A stretch of DNA of 33,057 bases from Candidatus Saccharimonadota bacterium (GTDB lineage: Bacteria > Patescibacteriota > Saccharimonadia > Saccharimonadales > Saccharimonadaceae). The notes beneath the pieces were generated by a model, which saw only the letters and a program-made list of their open reading frames with translations, was not told the origin of the DNA and ran no database searches. The DNA lies in the NCBI GenBank assembly GCA_015655045.1, contig JAATFU010000006.1:1-33057 (forward strand). Reading direction: 5' to 3'. A program made the position numbers and the translations under genes. Of this stretch, positions 15,739 to 23,433 are shown in pieces (the stretch's first letter is position 1; each line of letters begins with the position of its first letter).

Positions 15739-16588
15739 CACAATGACAAAACTATTCTTTGTTTCTCGGCCTGTTTCTTGGGTCAACACCGCCTACCCGT
15801 TTGTAGCGGCGTACCTTATTTCGGGAGGTGAACTTTCCTTAACCTTTTTCGTCGCAGCAATTTACTTTCTCATTCCCTATAATCTTCTCATGTACGGCGT
15901 CAATGATGTGTACGATTACGAGTCCGACATTCGTAATCCGCGTAAGGGCGGCATTGAAGGCATGAAAGAACAACGTGCATTTCACCCAACCATTATCCGG
16001 GCAGTGTTTTATTCAAACGTACCATTTGTCTTGTATCTACTCCTACGGGGCACGGCGGTATCTAATACTATTCTCCTCGTGCTCCTTTTCTTTGTCGTAG
16101 CCTACTCGGTCGTCGGATTGCGCTTTAAAGAAAAGCCCTTTCTCGATTCTATTACGAGTAGTATCCACTTCGTTGGACCACTTATCTATGGCCTATCAAT
16201 CACGTCTATTACTGTCGCGGCATGGCCATTTGTGATTGCTTTCTTTTTATGGGGTATGGCAAGCCATGCCTTTGGGGCAGTTCAAGACATCATTCCCGAT
16301 AGGGCAGGTAAGCTATCGTCAATTGCTACCTTTTTAGGGGCACAAAAAACAATTATCATGTGCGTTTTGCTCTATCTTATAGCGTCGAGTATTGTTATCT
16401 TACAAGGCTTTCCTGTAGCTATTGCAGGTATAGCAGGACTCATCTATGCCATAAATGCCGCACTCTATATTCGCCTAGATGATAAGTACTCTTTTCAAGC
16501 GAATGCTGGCTGGCGACGCTTTATATGGCTTAATCTTGTAGTAGGCTTCCTTATAACTATGATCATAATAATAAAAGCAATCCAGTAG
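15731..16588 (+). CDS. crtEb: UbiA-family prenyltransferase, probable lycopene elongase CrtEb
   Basis: 285 residues with 7-9 transmembrane helices. The first Asp-rich motif NDVYDYESD (58-66) runs into IRNPRKGGIEG, a pairing I associate with lycopene elongases, and the second motif DIIPD is at 186-190. Such enzymes add DMAPP-derived C5 units to both ends of lycopene, giving C50 flavuxanthin-type carotenoids that CrtYe/CrtYf then cyclise. It is the last gene of the operon, overlapping crtYf by 8 nt, and the order equals that of the Corynebacterium glutamicum decaprenoxanthin operon without its transporter gene. A different UbiA role (quinone or archaeol-type lipid) is less likely given the operon. 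Confidence 0.87.
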   Translation: MRNTMTKLFFVSRPVSWVNTAYPFVAAYLISGGELSLTFFVAAIYFLIPYNLLMYGVNDVYDYESDIRNPRKGGIEGMKEQRAFHPTIIRAVFYSNVPFVLYLLLRGTAVSNTILLVLLFFVVAYSVVGLRFKEKPFLDSITSSIHFVGPLIYGLSITSITVAAWPFVIAFFLWGMASHAFGAVQDIIPDRAGKLSSIATFLGAQKTIIMCVLLYLIASSIVILQGFPVAIAGIAGLIYAINAALYIRLDDKYSFQANAGWRRFIWLNLVVGFLITMIIIIKAIQ

Positions 16589-16604
16589 GGTGACTGAATC
16601 ACAA

Positions 16605-16632
16605 AGACCTCCAATCTTAAGATTGGAGGTCT
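16605..16632. terminator. Hairpin ending the carotenoid operon and the tRNA-Gln transcript
   Basis: 12-bp perfect inverted repeat: AGACCTCCAATC, TTAA loop, GATTGGAGGTCT. There is no long T-run on either side. It lies between convergent transcripts. Confidence 0.65.
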
Positions 16633-16646
16633 AAATAAAGCATACT

Positions 16647-16721
16647 TGGCTGGGATGGAGGGATTCGAACCCCCGAATGCCAGAACCAGAACCTGGTGCC
16701 TTACCACTTGGCGACATCCCA
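16647..16721 (-). tRNA. tRNA-Gln (anticodon CUG), CCA encoded
   Basis: On the minus strand the 75-nt sequence folds into a full cloverleaf: 7-bp acceptor TGGGATG/CATCCCA, D arm GCC-AAGTGGTAA-GGC, 5-bp anticodon stem with a 7-nt loop TTCTGGT (CTG at 34-36), T arm GGGGG-TTCGAAT-CCCTC, discriminator G and encoded CCA. It begins with U1 paired to A72, a glutamine identity feature. It reads CAG codons. Confidence 0.93.
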
Positions 16722-16732
16722 AAACATAGGTG

Positions 16733-16757
16733 ATTATACCATGAGATCGGGTATACT
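16733..16757. promoter_or_regulatory. Divergent -10 boxes for tRNA-Gln (minus) and the RNA methyltransferase (plus)
   Basis: Minus strand TATAAT (16733-16738) lies about 12 nt before the tRNA. Plus strand TATACT (16752-16757) lies exactly 6 nt before ATG 16764, so the methyltransferase mRNA is probably leaderless. The two promoters overlap and may exclude each other. Confidence 0.6.
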
Positions 16758-16763
16758 GAATAG

Positions 16764-18080
16764 ATGAGCAAAAAAACTTTACCTATTGTCACCGTTACCC
16801 TCGATAAGATCGTCGGTGGGGGACAAAGCCTTGGCACCCTTGAGGGTGGCCGTAAAATCTTTGTCTGGGGTGGTCTCCCTGGCGAAACAGTCAACGTCCA
16901 AATGACTAAAAAGAAATCAAATCTTGCCGAAGGAACTGTCGTGGAAGTAGATATGCCAAGTTCAGAGCGTATTCCGGCTCGCGATGAGGATAGTTTCTTG
17001 TCAACCAGTCCGTGGCAAATTATGACTTTTGAGGCCGAACAGCACTATAAAGCAGCCCTCATCGAAGAAGCTTTTGAGCTTCACGACATCGTCCTTGATG
17101 ATACCATCACGGTCTATACCGATGAAAAACAATATGAGTATCGCAATAAAATTGAGTTTAGTTGGTATTGGGATAAAGAAAGTGATCAACTCGACCTATC
17201 ATTTTTTCGTCGCGGCACGCACGGGAAAATCCCTGTTGAGGGCACAAGCTTAGCTCACCCAGGTATTAATCGAGCCGCCCAGGCTATGCGCGATCTTCTG
17301 CGCACAAAGCCAGATTTACGAGCGTACATGCTAAAAACTCTTTTAGTACGCTGTGATGCGGCAGGGAATGTTGCCCTACAACTGTACGTCAAAGAACAGT
17401 CCTTCATTCAGCTAACTGGCCCAGAACTTGAAGGTCTACACGAGAATGGAAATATTATTGGTTTTGAACTTATTTTCTCAAATCCAAAAAGTCCTGCCAG
17501 CGTTATTACCGAACGCCTACAGGCCTGGGGCACTACCAATCTAACCGATACGATTCTGGATGTCCCTTTTACATACGCCGTTGAAGGATTCTTTCAGATT
17601 AACCTACCCGTATACGAACAAGCTTTGCGCGATATGCAACAATGGGTAAGTGATAAACCTGTTGTCGATCTGTATAGTGGAGTGGGTACAATTGGGTTAA
17701 CCATTGGCGGAGAAAACGTCACCATGGTCGAAATTAATGAGCACGCTGTTCGTGAAATGAAGCGCAATATTACTGCACTTGAACGCGAGAAGACAATCCA
17801 AGCAATTCTCGCTCCAAGCGAACAAGCTCTTGAGTATATCACGAGTGATCGTACTATTATCGTTGACCCACCACGCGCCGGTCTTCATGAAGATGTCACG
17901 ACCAAACTACTTGAAGCAGCTCCTAAGCGGATTATCTATCTTTCCTGTAATCCTGTCACTCAGGCTCGTGACGTTGCTCGTTTAAGTGAAAAATACGGTA
18001 TCCGAGCCCATCAAGGGTATAACTTTTTCCCACGTACACCGCATATTGAACACCTTGTCGTCCTTGATCTAAAGAGATAA
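16764..18080 (+). CDS. RNA uracil-5-methyltransferase (RlmD/RumA-TrmA family), TRAM domain, without Fe-S cysteines
   Basis: 438 residues. An N-terminal TRAM RNA-binding domain (about 5-62) is followed by the central domain and a class I SAM-methyltransferase: VVDLYSGVGTIGL for SAM binding, IIVDPPRAGL, and the catalytic cysteine in YLSCNP (Cys395). It forms 5-methyluridine in 23S rRNA or tRNA. The four cysteines that hold the 4Fe-4S cluster in E. coli RlmD are absent; the corresponding stretch after the TRAM domain (DSFLSTSPWQIMTFEAEQ) has Ser/Thr instead. This resembles cluster-free paralogues found in other bacteria. Substrate (rRNA or tRNA) is therefore left open. The start is leaderless. 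Confidence 0.9.
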   Translation: MSKKTLPIVTVTLDKIVGGGQSLGTLEGGRKIFVWGGLPGETVNVQMTKKKSNLAEGTVVEVDMPSSERIPARDEDSFLSTSPWQIMTFEAEQHYKAALIEEAFELHDIVLDDTITVYTDEKQYEYRNKIEFSWYWDKESDQLDLSFFRRGTHGKIPVEGTSLAHPGINRAAQAMRDLLRTKPDLRAYMLKTLLVRCDAAGNVALQLYVKEQSFIQLTGPELEGLHENGNIIGFELIFSNPKSPASVITERLQAWGTTNLTDTILDVPFTYAVEGFFQINLPVYEQALRDMQQWVSDKPVVDLYSGVGTIGLTIGGENVTMVEINEHAVREMKRNITALEREKTIQAILAPSEQALEYITSDRTIIVDPPRAGLHEDVTTKLLEAAPKRIIYLSCNPVTQARDVARLSEKYGIRAHQGYNFFPRTPHIEHLVVLDLKR

Positions 18081-18090
18081 TACCCATAAT

Positions 18091-18137
18091 CCATACTATA
18101 GCTAGTCAGCCTATACTATATTTGATACAGTATAGGC
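18091..18137 (+). promoter_or_regulatory. Pilin-FN3 promoter with direct and inverted TATACT repeats
   Basis: GCCTATACT (18109-18117) and AGTATAGGC (18129-18137) form a perfect 9-bp inverted repeat ending right at ATG 18138. A direct copy of the left arm (CATACTATA, 18092-18100) lies exactly 20 nt upstream. TACAGT (18126-18131) is 6 nt before the ATG, the leaderless spacing. The geometry looks like an operator over the core promoter. Confidence 0.5.
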
Positions 18138-19883
18138 ATGAACTATAGCGCAAGCAGAATCAGCCGTGGTTTTACCCTCGTTGAGATTCTAGTTGTGGTG
18201 GCCGTGATCGGCGTCTTAGCTACTATTGGTATTATGGGATTTTCAAAGGTCCAAGCAGGATCACGAGATGCTCAAAGATCAGCAAGTATGACAACTCTAG
18301 CTGAAGCACTCGAAAAATATTACGATCAAAATGGCGAGTATCCAAGCTGTGCAGCCCTCACGCCAAGTAACCCTGTCACTGTGACAACAACCGTACTAAA
18401 GGGTGCTGACCCAACCATTTTGACAGCCCCACATGGTGTTAGTGGAACAAACTCGTTAACCTGTTCTGATCTCTCTGCAGGATCAGGCCCTGATGCCTAC
18501 GCTTATATTGGGGATGGGAGTGCAAGCTGTAGCACCGGCACCTCTTGTTTGAAATATACTCTTAAATACCGCGAAGAGACCACGGGTAATATTATCTCAC
18601 TCGCCAGTCGGCACACCGCCGCAATTGCTACTTCTGGTGCCGCCACACTAAGCGCCACGGCTACAAGCTATACGGCTGTTAACCTCTCGTGGTCATTAGT
18701 CAGTAACGCTACAAGTTATATAATCCGAGCAGCCACTGATAGCAACTTTACAAATGCAGTTGGCACGCCGCTAACCACAACTCAAACATCCGCCGCCTAC
18801 ACCAACCTGACTGCTGCTACTACCTACTATTTCCAAGTTGCTGCCATCTCGAATGCAGGCGTACAAGGCGCATGGTCAAACATTGCCCGCGCTACTACGT
18901 ATACGCCTTTAGCTGCTCCAACAAACCTAGTTGCAACTGGAACATCTTCAAGCCAAATCAGCGTCACCTGGGCTACCGTGTCCGACGCTTCAACGTATAA
19001 CCTCGAATATGCCGCCAATACTAGCTTTACTAGCTCAACTACCATAACAGGAATAACAGGGACAAACAAAGTGATCACCGGACTTACATCGGGCCAAGCC
19101 TACTATTTCCGAGTGTACGCACTTTCAACAAGTCCCGTCCGAACAAGTCCGGCTTCAGCAACCGCCACCGGTATTACTTTAATTGATACGCCAAGTGCGC
19201 CAAGTGTTTCCTTGACCACGCCAAACTCTTCTTCGACCACCTATAACTGGACAGTCGTGACATGCTCGGTAGGAACAGTACGCTATCGCTACCAATATAC
19301 GATTGACTATAGCAGTCTTTATACCACCAACTGGTATTCAACTACGGCTTTGTCTTCCAGCTACAATACTTCAGATGAAGGGTATCAATATAGTGTCTAT
19401 GTCCAAGCACAATGTTATAACAGCGCCACCTCAAGCGCATGGAGCAACTCAGGTACTGCGAATTACATTCGACCCGTTCAACCGCCGAGCGCCATTAGTT
19501 ATAGTATCTCTCGTCGGGGTACCGATAACCAAGCTTGGGCTATGGCCACAATAACTTGCGGTATCGGAGCTAGTGTCTATGCTCGAGCTGATCTATATAC
19601 AGGCGACATGGTCTGGACCGACTCGGGTCAACTTGGATGGTGGTCAAATTCACATGGCGGTACCTGGTCTAGTCCGAATTGGCAGCTATGGGGGAGTAAA
19701 GTTAGCCTGGGTTCTCAGCGTGGCACGGCTGGGGCGACTATGACAACGGGGTGGCGCTGGGATATCGCTGTCGATGCTTATTGCGGCAATACTACAACAG
19801 GTCGCGCAAGTGCAACCATTGGCCGCCACGAGGGACCAGTCATGTCTCTTCCTGCAGACCCTAATCAGGAAGTATTTTATTAA
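18138..19883 (+). CDS. Pilin-like surface protein with fibronectin type III repeats
   Basis: 581 residues. A short basic leader ends in Gly11, followed by FTLVE (Glu at mature +5) and a hydrophobic helix: a prepilin signal. A pilin-type head (to about 165) contains EKYYDQNGEYPSC and conserved Cys pairs. Then come two clear fibronectin III-like repeats (about 165-260 and 262-350; NLSWSLVSNATSYIIRA, TTYYFQVAAIS) and two further Ser/Thr/Tyr/Trp-rich beta domains to the end. It is likely displayed outside the cell as a pilus-associated adhesin. Its paralogue lies at 20352-21944. It is coupled to the small membrane protein that follows. Confidence 0.9.
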   Translation: MNYSASRISRGFTLVEILVVVAVIGVLATIGIMGFSKVQAGSRDAQRSASMTTLAEALEKYYDQNGEYPSCAALTPSNPVTVTTTVLKGADPTILTAPHGVSGTNSLTCSDLSAGSGPDAYAYIGDGSASCSTGTSCLKYTLKYREETTGNIISLASRHTAAIATSGAATLSATATSYTAVNLSWSLVSNATSYIIRAATDSNFTNAVGTPLTTTQTSAAYTNLTAATTYYFQVAAISNAGVQGAWSNIARATTYTPLAAPTNLVATGTSSSQISVTWATVSDASTYNLEYAANTSFTSSTTITGITGTNKVITGLTSGQAYYFRVYALSTSPVRTSPASATATGITLIDTPSAPSVSLTTPNSSSTTYNWTVVTCSVGTVRYRYQYTIDYSSLYTTNWYSTTALSSSYNTSDEGYQYSVYVQAQCYNSATSSAWSNSGTANYIRPVQPPSAISYSISRRGTDNQAWAMATITCGIGASVYARADLYTGDMVWTDSGQLGWWSNSHGGTWSSPNWQLWGSKVSLGSQRGTAGATMTTGWRWDIAVDAYCGNTTTGRASATIGRHEGPVMSLPADPNQEVFY

Positions 19884-19894
19884 GGAGTGGGACT

Positions 19895-20278
19895 ATGAGA
19901 ACACAACACATCAATTTTAAAAAACCCTTCTATCTGACCCTTGGAGCCATTGTTCTTGTTATACTGGTTGGCCTTGCTTCTGTATTTGTTCTTAAAGCTC
20001 TCCAGGTAGCTACCCCAACACCTCAGAACACCTCATCTACGCCGAATGCTTCACCACCAACAAGTGCTCAAGCTGATAAACTTCAACTACAAGCAGCTCA
20101 GGCGATCAAAGATAAAGATTTCGTAAAAGCCAAAGCGCTCTACCAACAGGCCCGAGATGCATACGTTAAGCTCAATAACCTTGACGCAGTGGCAGATATT
20201 GATAATCAACTATATAAACTTGACCATCCGGAGCCAAGCCCAACTCCCGTCAAACCCGTTCTCCTTATCTCGGGCTAA
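19895..20278 (+). CDS. Membrane-anchored protein with TPR-like segment
   Basis: 127 residues. A basic N-terminus, one transmembrane helix (about 12-35), a Pro/Thr/Ser linker (36-58), then a helical hairpin (about 59-108: AIKDKDFVKAKALYQQARDAY) with TPR-like spacing, and a Pro-rich tail. The helical part should face outside. AAGGAG 7 nt before ATG 19895 and only 11 nt after the pilin stop show it is in the same operon, so it may help anchor or assemble the preceding pilin-FN3 protein. Family not recognised. Confidence 0.75.
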   Translation: MRTQHINFKKPFYLTLGAIVLVILVGLASVFVLKALQVATPTPQNTSSTPNASPPTSAQADKLQLQAAQAIKDKDFVKAKALYQQARDAYVKLNNLDAVADIDNQLYKLDHPEPSPTPVKPVLLISG

Positions 20279-20339
20279 CGATGGGGATAACTTTCATAAT
20301 TTCATAACAGATTGTGTGTCTTATTCGTCCGAATTTTGC

Positions 20340-20345
20340 TACAGT
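20340..20345 (+). promoter_or_regulatory. -10 of the second pilin-FN3 gene
   Basis: TGC-TACAGT ends 6 nt before ATG 20352. The same TACAGT-N6-ATG arrangement is found before the paralogue at 18138. Confidence 0.5.
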
Positions 20346-20351
20346 GGAAGG

Positions 20352-21944
20352 ATGAGGCATACCATAAGAAGAATAACGAGCGGCTTTACCCTCGTTGAAG
20401 TTTTAATTGTGGTTGCTATTATCGGTATCCTCGCCACCATTAGCATAATAGGGTACTCAAAGATACAGGCAGGCGCAAGGGATACCCAACGTTCGACAAG
20501 TATTACGGCTACCGCTGAGGCACTCGAAAAATACTATGACCAAAATGGGGAATATCCAAGTTGTGCTGCGCTTACAAAAAGTCCTTCTGTCGTTATCGCA
20601 ACGACACTGCTCGGACTTGACCCTACCGTACTTGCCGCACCCCGGACTACTGTTGGCACCAACTCGTTTACTTGTAATAGTCTAACAGCGAGTAGTGGAG
20701 ACGTCTTTGCCTACGTAGGTGATGGAAGTTCTACGTGCCTCACAGGAACTTCGTGTCTTCAATACACTCTTCAATACCGCGAGGAAACGACTGGTAATAT
20801 TATCAGTCTTCAGAGCCGCCATTCTACACAAATAGCCACTTCGGGGATCGCCGTGCTTCAAGCCGCCACGCTTGACTTTACCCAAATGAATCTTACCTGG
20901 ACGGCCGTTCCCAATGCCGCCAGTTATACTATCCAATATTCTCCTGCTGCTTCATTTGCAAGTGGTGTAGTCACACAAACAAACGTCGTTGGTCTCTCGA
21001 CCACTGTGCATGGTTTAACATCTGGAACAAAATATTACTTTCGAATTGCCGCCGTCTCACCGGGTAGCCAAGGCAATTGGTCAAACATTGCCAGTGATAC
21101 CTTATGGACATTATCCGCCCCAACTATTACAAGCACGAGTGCGACCGCAGTAAACTTTACGGCGACCTGGTCAACCATCTCACATGCCATAACCTATACC
21201 GCTCAATGTTCAACGGATAATAGTTCATGGACAGGGTGCAATAATCAGGGTCTTACTGCAACGACTTTTACCTTTCCAAACGCCATTCCTGGAACGCTAT
21301 ATTACATCCGTGTCCAAGCTGTTAATGGTAGTTTCTTGAGCCCCTGGTCAAGTTCAGTAACAGCCGTCACGACTATTCCTGCCCCAACGAATGTCCAAGT
21401 AGTGTCAAACTCAGCTACCCAGGTTACCGCCAGTTGGACTGCTGTTCCCAATGCCCAAACCTATAAAATTGAATACGCCTATACTACCAACTTTAGTCCT
21501 CTACTCGGTACCGCAAGTACAACGAGCCCAACCATTGTGTTTAGTTCTCTCGGTCAGGGACAATTAGTATCTGTTCGAGTCTACGCACTCATAGGCACCG
21601 CCTCAAGCCCCGCCTCCGTGCCGGGCAGTAGTGTGACACCTATTAATCAACCAGCAGCGCCAACGTATGCTGGGCCCGCTTCGTTTACAAATCGCGTCTA
21701 CGCCATCGTTAACTACCAATCATATTGTCCCGCCGGGACCAGCCTCTATAACGGTAACTTTACCAGTGAATTCACCTCTTCTGGCGCCTACTATGGACCA
21801 CATCCATTTGGTTACAATGACTGGTGGGATTTAGGGTCAACTACTGTGAATGTTTATTACTGGGGACGCTACCAGTGTCAAACAGCCAATACGACATCGC
21901 CTGTCTCGCCCGACTCCTTCACTACTATTAATGTTCACTTTTAG
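20352..21944 (+). CDS. Pilin-like surface protein with fibronectin type III repeats (paralogue)
   Basis: 530 residues from ATG 20352. The open frame extends far upstream, but the prepilin signal (basic leader, Gly11, FTLVE) fixes this start. The head is very similar to the 18138 protein (EALEKYYDQNGEYPSCAAL, YREETTGNIISL), with matching cysteines. Three FN3-like repeats follow (about 165-255, 256-345, 346-435; MNLTWTAVPNAASYTIQY, QVTASWTAVPNAQTYKIEY), then a Tyr/Trp-rich C-terminal beta domain unlike that of the paralogue. Conserved base and divergent tip suggest different targets for the two proteins. The mRNA seems leaderless. Confidence 0.9.
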   Translation: MRHTIRRITSGFTLVEVLIVVAIIGILATISIIGYSKIQAGARDTQRSTSITATAEALEKYYDQNGEYPSCAALTKSPSVVIATTLLGLDPTVLAAPRTTVGTNSFTCNSLTASSGDVFAYVGDGSSTCLTGTSCLQYTLQYREETTGNIISLQSRHSTQIATSGIAVLQAATLDFTQMNLTWTAVPNAASYTIQYSPAASFASGVVTQTNVVGLSTTVHGLTSGTKYYFRIAAVSPGSQGNWSNIASDTLWTLSAPTITSTSATAVNFTATWSTISHAITYTAQCSTDNSSWTGCNNQGLTATTFTFPNAIPGTLYYIRVQAVNGSFLSPWSSSVTAVTTIPAPTNVQVVSNSATQVTASWTAVPNAQTYKIEYAYTTNFSPLLGTASTTSPTIVFSSLGQGQLVSVRVYALIGTASSPASVPGSSVTPINQPAAPTYAGPASFTNRVYAIVNYQSYCPAGTSLYNGNFTSEFTSSGAYYGPHPFGYNDWWDLGSTTVNVYYWGRYQCQTANTTSPVSPDSFTTINVHF

Positions 21945-21970
21945 CCTGTAACGAGAAAGAAAAGAAGTAT

Positions 21971-22843
21971 ATGCAAAAACATTCCCCAGCTCACCCTAAA
22001 CTCCGCATTATCCTCATTGCGATCAGTGTTCTACTCGTCCTGCTTCTGATTAGCATCGGATCAATTCTTATCTTACGTGTGATGTATCCTCGGCCCTCCA
22101 CGTCTCAACACACCGACACCGCCCAATCAGCCGATTCAATCGTCACAAGTTTTAGTGCCGCCTCGTCTATCCCCGAATTCTCAACTGATGCCTACCAACT
22201 GTCAAAGGATACAGGAACCCACGTGTATATCTTCTCGAAGGATACAAGCCACGAATACGGCGTGAATGTCACCGCCAAGAGTAGCGTTATCTACTATGCC
22301 AAGACTGTAGCTCAGGTAGACCATGGTCAGCTGATCATTGATCAGACAACTAGCTTTCTCAAAGCTAAAGGCTTTACCCTCAGCCAACAACCAGTTCCTA
22401 AGGGAGAAGAGGGGACGAGTCGCACAGCCTATACAAGTTCCACTTTGGTGTGTCAGCTAAGCATTATTCTCCCCAATACAACCAGTGTCGCCTCCTATAC
22501 CTTTGCGTGCCAGGATCAGGCGGCTATTGCTCAGGAATATACCACTATTGAACAACTACTCAATTTATATAAGAAGACTAATACTATAAGCCCCTATAGT
22601 GAAGCGCTCCGCGTTGTCACCACCGACGGTAATAAGATAGCCTCGTTTGTCACATTGACCCATGCCGATGCTTCACGCTCACAGCTTCTCTTTATTACTG
22701 TCGATACAACAACCCACTATATTGCCAACCTAAGCGAGGGGGATGGCGGATCATCGAACGGCAAATACGTGCCGTCAAAGGCTCTGACTGCAGCTTTCCA
22801 AGACCCCACCTACGGAACATTTTTACAAACACTCTTTAAATAA
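21971..22843 (+). CDS. Membrane-anchored extracellular protein, unknown
   Basis: 290 residues. A basic N-terminus is followed by one long transmembrane helix (about 11-36), a Ser/Thr-rich linker (40-70) and a soluble domain of about 220 residues facing outside; two Cys (in LVCQLSI and FACQD) could form a disulfide. No family is recognised. AAGAAG just before ATG 21971 and the 26-nt gap to the pilin stop place it in the same operon. It takes the place that the TPR-like anchor has behind the first pilin-FN3 gene, so a partner role is inferred. No terminator is seen in the 24-nt gap to the convergent gene. Confidence 0.75.
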   Translation: MQKHSPAHPKLRIILIAISVLLVLLLISIGSILILRVMYPRPSTSQHTDTAQSADSIVTSFSAASSIPEFSTDAYQLSKDTGTHVYIFSKDTSHEYGVNVTAKSSVIYYAKTVAQVDHGQLIIDQTTSFLKAKGFTLSQQPVPKGEEGTSRTAYTSSTLVCQLSIILPNTTSVASYTFACQDQAAIAQEYTTIEQLLNLYKKTNTISPYSEALRVVTTDGNKIASFVTLTHADASRSQLLFITVDTTTHYIANLSEGDGGSSNGKYVPSKALTAAFQDPTYGTFLQTLFK

Positions 22844-22867
22844 TGAGGCTTCGATTACGCGGAGAGG

Positions 22868-23356
22868 CTAGCTCGTTCGGATACGACGATAGGCAAATTT
22901 AGCGATTAATCGCCAGTTGCTGCTTGCATCAGTATCAAACTGATAGATTTCACCATTCTTCACTTCGCTAATCAGTACAAGCGCTGGATTATAGGGAGCC
23001 AGTGTTCGATAGAAAATAAGATCATCTGTCGTAACGTGGGAGCGCCCCGGGAAGACTTCATGAAATTTCGTTTTACCAATCTCATCAAAGTATTGGGGCT
23101 GTCCCTTAGGAGGAAGATAAAGTTCAGCCTTTAATCCCATGCGAGATACTATTTTCTTTACATCACTCAGGAGTAGGTTTGATTGACCCTCGATATAAAC
23201 ATAGAGTTGTTTCTTGGGCGTTAGAAACAGAGTTGCGGTTGAGGTATGGTTGACTGGAGCGCTATTCACAATTACTTTACCGAGTTCGACGTCTACCCCA
23301 AAGCGTTCTTTGAGCTTACGCTCCAAAGCTAATTCCTCGTACATTGCGTGTATCAT
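22868..23356 (-). CDS. Hypothetical protein, possible nucleic-acid or thiol-associated adaptor
   Basis: 162 residues, soluble, basic; family not recognised. The N-terminal third (ERKLKERFGVDVELGKV) and the SNLLLSDVKKIVSRMGLKAELYLPP stretch suggest an alpha/beta fold. The C-terminal half has DDLIFYRTLAPYNPALVLIS and a basic end. ATG 23356 is exactly 6 nt after TACAAT, so it is leaderless; ATG 23344 is a second candidate. It is divergent from the helicase-nuclease gene with 77 nt between starts. I cannot assign a function. Confidence 0.65.
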   Translation of the reverse strand: MIHAMYEELALERKLKERFGVDVELGKVIVNSAPVNHTSTATLFLTPKKQLYVYIEGQSNLLLSDVKKIVSRMGLKAELYLPPKGQPQYFDEIGKTKFHEVFPGRSHVTTDDLIFYRTLAPYNPALVLISEVKNGEIYQFDTDASSNWRLIAKFAYRRIRTS

Positions 23357-23420
23357 GTGTTTATTGTACCATTACCCGACTTGACGGCGTACTATCCTCG
23401 ACGCTACGCGTCGAATCTAC

Positions 23421-23426
23421 TACAAT
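23421..23426 (+). promoter_or_regulatory. -10 of the helicase-nuclease gene
   Basis: TACAAT, then 7 nt and ATG 23434. AGGAG also precedes the ATG, but only 2 nt away, too close for a normal Shine-Dalgarno. Divergent TACAAT (23364-23369, minus) serves the neighbouring gene. Confidence 0.55.
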
Positions 23427-23433
23427 AGGAGTA

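Noticed and set aside
16631-16894. Minus-strand ORF across the tRNA-Gln gene
   Set aside because: It is an antisense frame over a tRNA and the methyltransferase start, with no ribosome site; a shadow.
20157-20351. 65-codon N-terminal extension of the second pilin
   Set aside because: It overlaps the previous gene in another frame; the prepilin leader and the -10 box fix the start at 20352.
23344-23433. Upstream extension of the helicase-nuclease
   Set aside because: It crosses the divergent promoters; TACAAT-7-ATG and the first family-like residues support 23434.
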